Shown here piece by piece: positions 6,117-7,540 of a stretch of DNA of 7,540 bases. The notes beneath the pieces were generated by a model. The model ran no database searches and had not been told where the DNA came from. It was given only the letters and a program-made list of their open reading frames with translations. Positions within the stretch are counted from its first letter, which is position 1, and each line of letters starts with the position of its first letter. The DNA is from an uncultured Microbacteriaceae bacterium. GTDB lineage: Bacteria; Actinomycetota; Actinomycetes; Actinomycetales; Microbacteriaceae. The position numbers were made by a program, and so were the translations under genes. Location: positions 1 through 7,540 of the forward strand of contig CALUAU010000101.1 in NCBI GenBank assembly GCA_943914115.1. Direction: 5' to 3'.

Positions 6117-6122
6117 ATGCTA
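6117..6122 (-). promoter_or_regulatory. Possible -10 element of a leaderless ABC ATPase transcript
   Basis: On the minus strand TAGCAT (TANNNT pattern) ends 8 nt before the ATG at 6108. With no Shine-Dalgarno site in front of that ATG, transcription beginning at the start codon is plausible. No -35 hexamer is recognisable in the GC-rich stretch beyond it. Position is predicted only. Confidence 0.4.
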
Positions 6123-6211
6123 GCGGCCCCGGCCTGAACGGCCCCCGCTGTTACGCGGGCGTGTAATAAGCGCGTGCTCGACGGTGGGTAACGAAGCCGT
6201 GCAAGACGGGC

Positions 6212-6217
6212 TAATAT
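6212..6217 (+). promoter_or_regulatory. Predicted -10 element of the tRNA-Thr gene
   Basis: TAATAT lies in an otherwise GC-rich region, 9 nt before the first base of the tRNA at 6227. This spacing would give a primary transcript with a leader of only a few bases. The -35 region is weak (GTAACG at 6188-6193, spacer 18). Confidence 0.45.
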
Positions 6218-6226
6218 TGACGAGAT

Positions 6227-6302
6227 GCCCGCTTAGCTCAGTTGGTAGAGCAGCTGTCTTGTAAACAGCAGGTCGCAGGTTCGAGTCCTGTAGCGGGCTC
6301 CA
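6227..6302 (+). tRNA. tRNA-Thr, anticodon UGU, with encoded CCA
   Basis: The full cloverleaf can be drawn by eye. The acceptor stem GCCCGCT (6227-6233) pairs perfectly with AGCGGGC (6292-6298). The D arm is GCTCAGTTGGTAGAGC (6236-6251). The anticodon stem GCTGT/ACAGC (6253-6257 and 6265-6269) encloses the loop CTTGTAA, placing anticodon UGU at 6260-6262, which reads threonine ACN codons, chiefly ACA. The T arm carries GGTTCGAGTCC. T6299 is the discriminator base and CCA (6300-6302) is genome-encoded. It is a single tRNA gene, divergent from the ABC gene and convergent with the GNAT gene, whose stop codon is 23 bp away. I see no duplicated 3' end in this window that would mark an integration site. 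Confidence 0.97.
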
Positions 6303-6325
6303 AGAAAACGTCCTGGTCGCGCGGA

Positions 6326-7009
6326 CTAAAAGCGTTCTATCTTGAAGAAGCGGCGCAGCGTCTCGGCGCCGGTGATCTCGATCGACTCGGTCGGGCGGAT
6401 GAACGTCGCCGGCGTCACACACACTTCATGCTCGATGACACCCACCAGCTCGCCATCAATCCGCTGCACGATTCGGCGAGCACCGACATCGACGTAGCCG
6501 GTCTTGCGGCTGACTGCGGCCGACGCGGCATTCCCTTCGATATAGCCGGAGCGGCACTCGAGTGCATCAAACTCGTCGAAGGCAAGCGCCACCACCATTT
6601 GCCGCATGCGTGTGCCAATGCCCTGTCCATGCCACTTGGCGGCGAGCCATGACCCCGACTCGATGCTGCGTCGCAGCGGAAAGTATTCCGCCATCACATC
6701 CTGTATTCCGACGGCTGCTCCGCCAGAGCGCACAATCAGCGGCAGCTTCCAGTTATCGGCAGCTACAGTTGCCCGCTGCTGCCACCACCAGCTCAGAGAG
6801 TGGGCGGGTTGTTGGTCGCCAACTCCCAGCTGAAACGGCAGCGCATGCCAGTCTGCAAGAAACGGCATCGGCAAGTTGGCATCGGCGATCCCACTGCGGA
6901 TGAGCTCCACAACCTCGGGGATATCGTCGTCGCGTAGCACTCGCATCTCGACATCACCGCAGCGGATATGTAGCTGGTACGGCGGGAAGAGATCCTCGAG
7001 CGTCAACAT
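6326..7009 (-). CDS. GNAT-family N-acetyltransferase (227 aa)
   Basis: Transfers an acetyl group from acetyl-CoA to an amine; the substrate is not identifiable. The opening L-T-L-E-D-L-F-P-P-Y-x-L, then M-R-V-L-R-D-D-D-I-P-E-V, is the usual entry to the RimJ/RimL-like acetyltransferases common in actinobacteria. The acetyl-CoA-binding motif is W-H-G-Q-G-I-G-T at about 126-133, followed by the helix and then N-A-A-S-x-A-V-S-R-K-T-G-Y at about 160-172, the typical motif B. A W-W-W run near residue 75 is notable but lies in the variable region. Start choice: ATG at 7009 is preferred. A TTG at 7021 would add four residues, and neither has a clear Shine-Dalgarno site. The gene follows msrB on the same strand after a 166-bp gap that contains a long inverted repeat, so co-transcription is uncertain. 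Its 3' end converges on the tRNA gene and I see no terminator between them. Confidence 0.88.
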   Translation of the reverse strand: MLTLEDLFPPYQLHIRCGDVEMRVLRDDDIPEVVELIRSGIADANLPMPFLADWHALPFQLGVGDQQPAHSLSWWWQQRATVAADNWKLPLIVRSGGAAVGIQDVMAEYFPLRRSIESGSWLAAKWHGQGIGTRMRQMVVALAFDEFDALECRSGYIEGNAASAAVSRKTGYVDVGARRIVQRIDGELVGVIEHEVCVTPATFIRPTESIEITGAETLRRFFKIERF

Positions 7010-7052
7010 GTGCCAATTCAAGCATCTGGAAGCGTAGTGACAGTGAGCAACT

Positions 7053-7108
7053 CGGAAGATTTTGGGGCTTCGAGGCGCTATACGCTATCGAAGCCCCAAA
7101 ATCTTTCG
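7053..7108. repeat. Long inverted repeat, 18-bp perfect arms, between msrB and the GNAT gene
   Basis: The left arm AAGATTTTGGGGCTTCGA (7056-7073) and right arm TCGAAGCCCCAAAATCTT (7088-7105) are exact reverse complements separated by 14 bp. As RNA from the plus strand the stem extends outward through one G-U pair and two G-C pairs to 7053 and 7108. The stem is G+C-rich toward the loop side of the centre and A/T-rich toward the base. The T run precedes the G run and the A run follows the C run, the reverse of an intrinsic terminator (A-tract, GC stem, T-tract), and because it is palindromic this holds on both strands. It lies about 70 bp past the msrB stop and about 44 bp before the GNAT start. 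It may be an mRNA-stabilising hairpin, a protein-binding site or a small dispersed palindromic element. Confidence 0.9.
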
Positions 7109-7175
7109 CTGAAATCACTTACCTGGGCACAGGCGGTCAGCAAGGGCGGCCCCAAAGCGATGATTAAGCGTGCCG

Positions 7176-7540
7176 CTACTGCGCGGCCTCGCCATCGGGC
7201 ACAAAGCGCAGCGCCACCGAGTTCATGCAGTAGCGGTTGCCGGTAGGGGTGCCGAAACCGTCGGGGAACACATGCCCGAGGTGCCCGTCACATTCCGCGC
7301 AGCGAATCTCGACCCGTCGCATCCCCAGTGAATTGTCTTCATGCTCGGTGACCGCCTCGGGCCGCAGCGGCTCCCAGAAACTCGGCCAACCGCAGCCGGC
7401 GTCGAATTTTGTTTCGGCACGAAACAGCTCGTTGCCGCATCCTCGGCACACATAGTGGCCCGCTTCCCAGTGTTCGTTGTACTCGCCGCTGAACGGCCGC
7501 TCGGTGCCGGCCTCGCGCAGCACGTAGTAGGTGCTGGCGT
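7176..7540 (-). CDS. msrB: Peptide-methionine (R)-S-oxide reductase MsrB, N-terminus cut by the window edge
   Basis: A cytoplasmic enzyme that reduces the R form of methionine sulfoxide in proteins, normally recycled by thioredoxin. About 120 residues are visible and the frame stays open to the right edge, so roughly the first 10-20 residues of the usual 130-150 aa protein are missing. The text resumes at Y-Y-V-L-R-E-A-G-T-E-R-P-F, typical of the family. Counting from the in-frame GTG at 7523, the two zinc-binding pairs are C26/C29 and C75/C78. The active site has H81 and H84 in H-L-G-H-V-F, and the catalytic Cys is C99 in R-Y-C-M-N-S. C44 in D-A-G-C-G-W-P-S-F is the usual resolving Cys, so this looks like a 2-Cys, zinc-containing form. 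The internal GTG at 7523 is not the start. The TAG stop at 7176-7178 is followed by 166 bp before the GNAT gene. Confidence 0.95.
   Translation of the reverse strand, partial: ASTYYVLREAGTERPFSGEYNEHWEAGHYVCRGCGNELFRAETKFDAGCGWPSFWEPLRPEAVTEHEDNSLGMRRVEIRCAECDGHLGHVFPDGFGTPTGNRYCMNSVALRFVPDGEAAQ

Noticed and set aside
5065..6123. A 352-codon plus-strand open frame opposite the ABC ATPase
   Set aside because: Nearly as long as the real gene, but the minus strand has every ABC motif in order. The plus-strand product is His/Arg-rich with no recognisable domain.
6227..6325. The tRNA-Thr 3' end as an integration site for a mobile element
   Set aside because: No integrase gene, no second copy of the tRNA 3' end and no foreign-looking genes follow within the window.
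7053..7108. The inverted repeat as a Rho-independent terminator of msrB
   Set aside because: On both strands the T-run comes before the stem and the A-run after it, and no T-tract follows outside the stem; this is opposite to the canonical order.

Overview
The window looks like chromosomal DNA from a high-GC Actinomycetota, probably Micrococcales and possibly Microbacteriaceae. The main evidence is the gene order: an LpqE-like lipoprotein gene divergent from carD, followed by ispD and ispF (fused here), cysS and an rlmB-type methyltransferase gene. This is the order I know from the Mycobacterium tuberculosis Rv3584-Rv3579c region. CarD residues can be matched one to one with the mycobacterial protein. 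The family-level placement is an inference from style and gene content, not from a search.

Layout. 1-42: tail of an upstream region, with a short perfect palindrome at the window edge. 43-630 (-): lipoprotein gene. 631-820: divergent promoter region. 821-5010 (+): carD, ispDF, cysS and rlmB, all on one strand. 5020-6108 (-): an ABC-transporter ATPase of the UgpC/MsmK/MalK type, convergent with rlmB and with only 9 bp between the stop codons. 6109-6226: divergent promoter region. 6227-6302 (+): tRNA-Thr(UGU) with encoded CCA. 6326-7009 (-): GNAT acetyltransferase. 7010-7175: intergenic region dominated by an 18-bp perfect inverted repeat. 7176-7540 (-): msrB, running off the right edge.

How the genes fit together. 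The plus-strand cluster is housekeeping: CarD stabilises RNA polymerase open complexes, IspDF performs two steps of the MEP isoprenoid pathway, CysS charges tRNA-Cys, and RlmB methylates 23S rRNA. The lipoprotein is co-conserved with carD but its role is unknown. The ABC ATPase has no permease or binding-protein genes here, so it probably serves transporters encoded elsewhere. MsrB repairs oxidised methionine; the GNAT substrate cannot be read from sequence.

I found no CRISPR array, insertion sequence, phage gene or defence system, and nothing I would call a new system. The points most worth a second look are the long inverted repeat at 7053-7108, whose arm polarity is opposite to an intrinsic terminator; a Thr at a normally conserved Asp in the IspF domain; and several genes that lack a Shine-Dalgarno sequence but have a -10-like hexamer 7-10 nt before the start codon, suggesting leaderless or near-leaderless mRNAs. 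No stretch over 300 bases lacks a gene.
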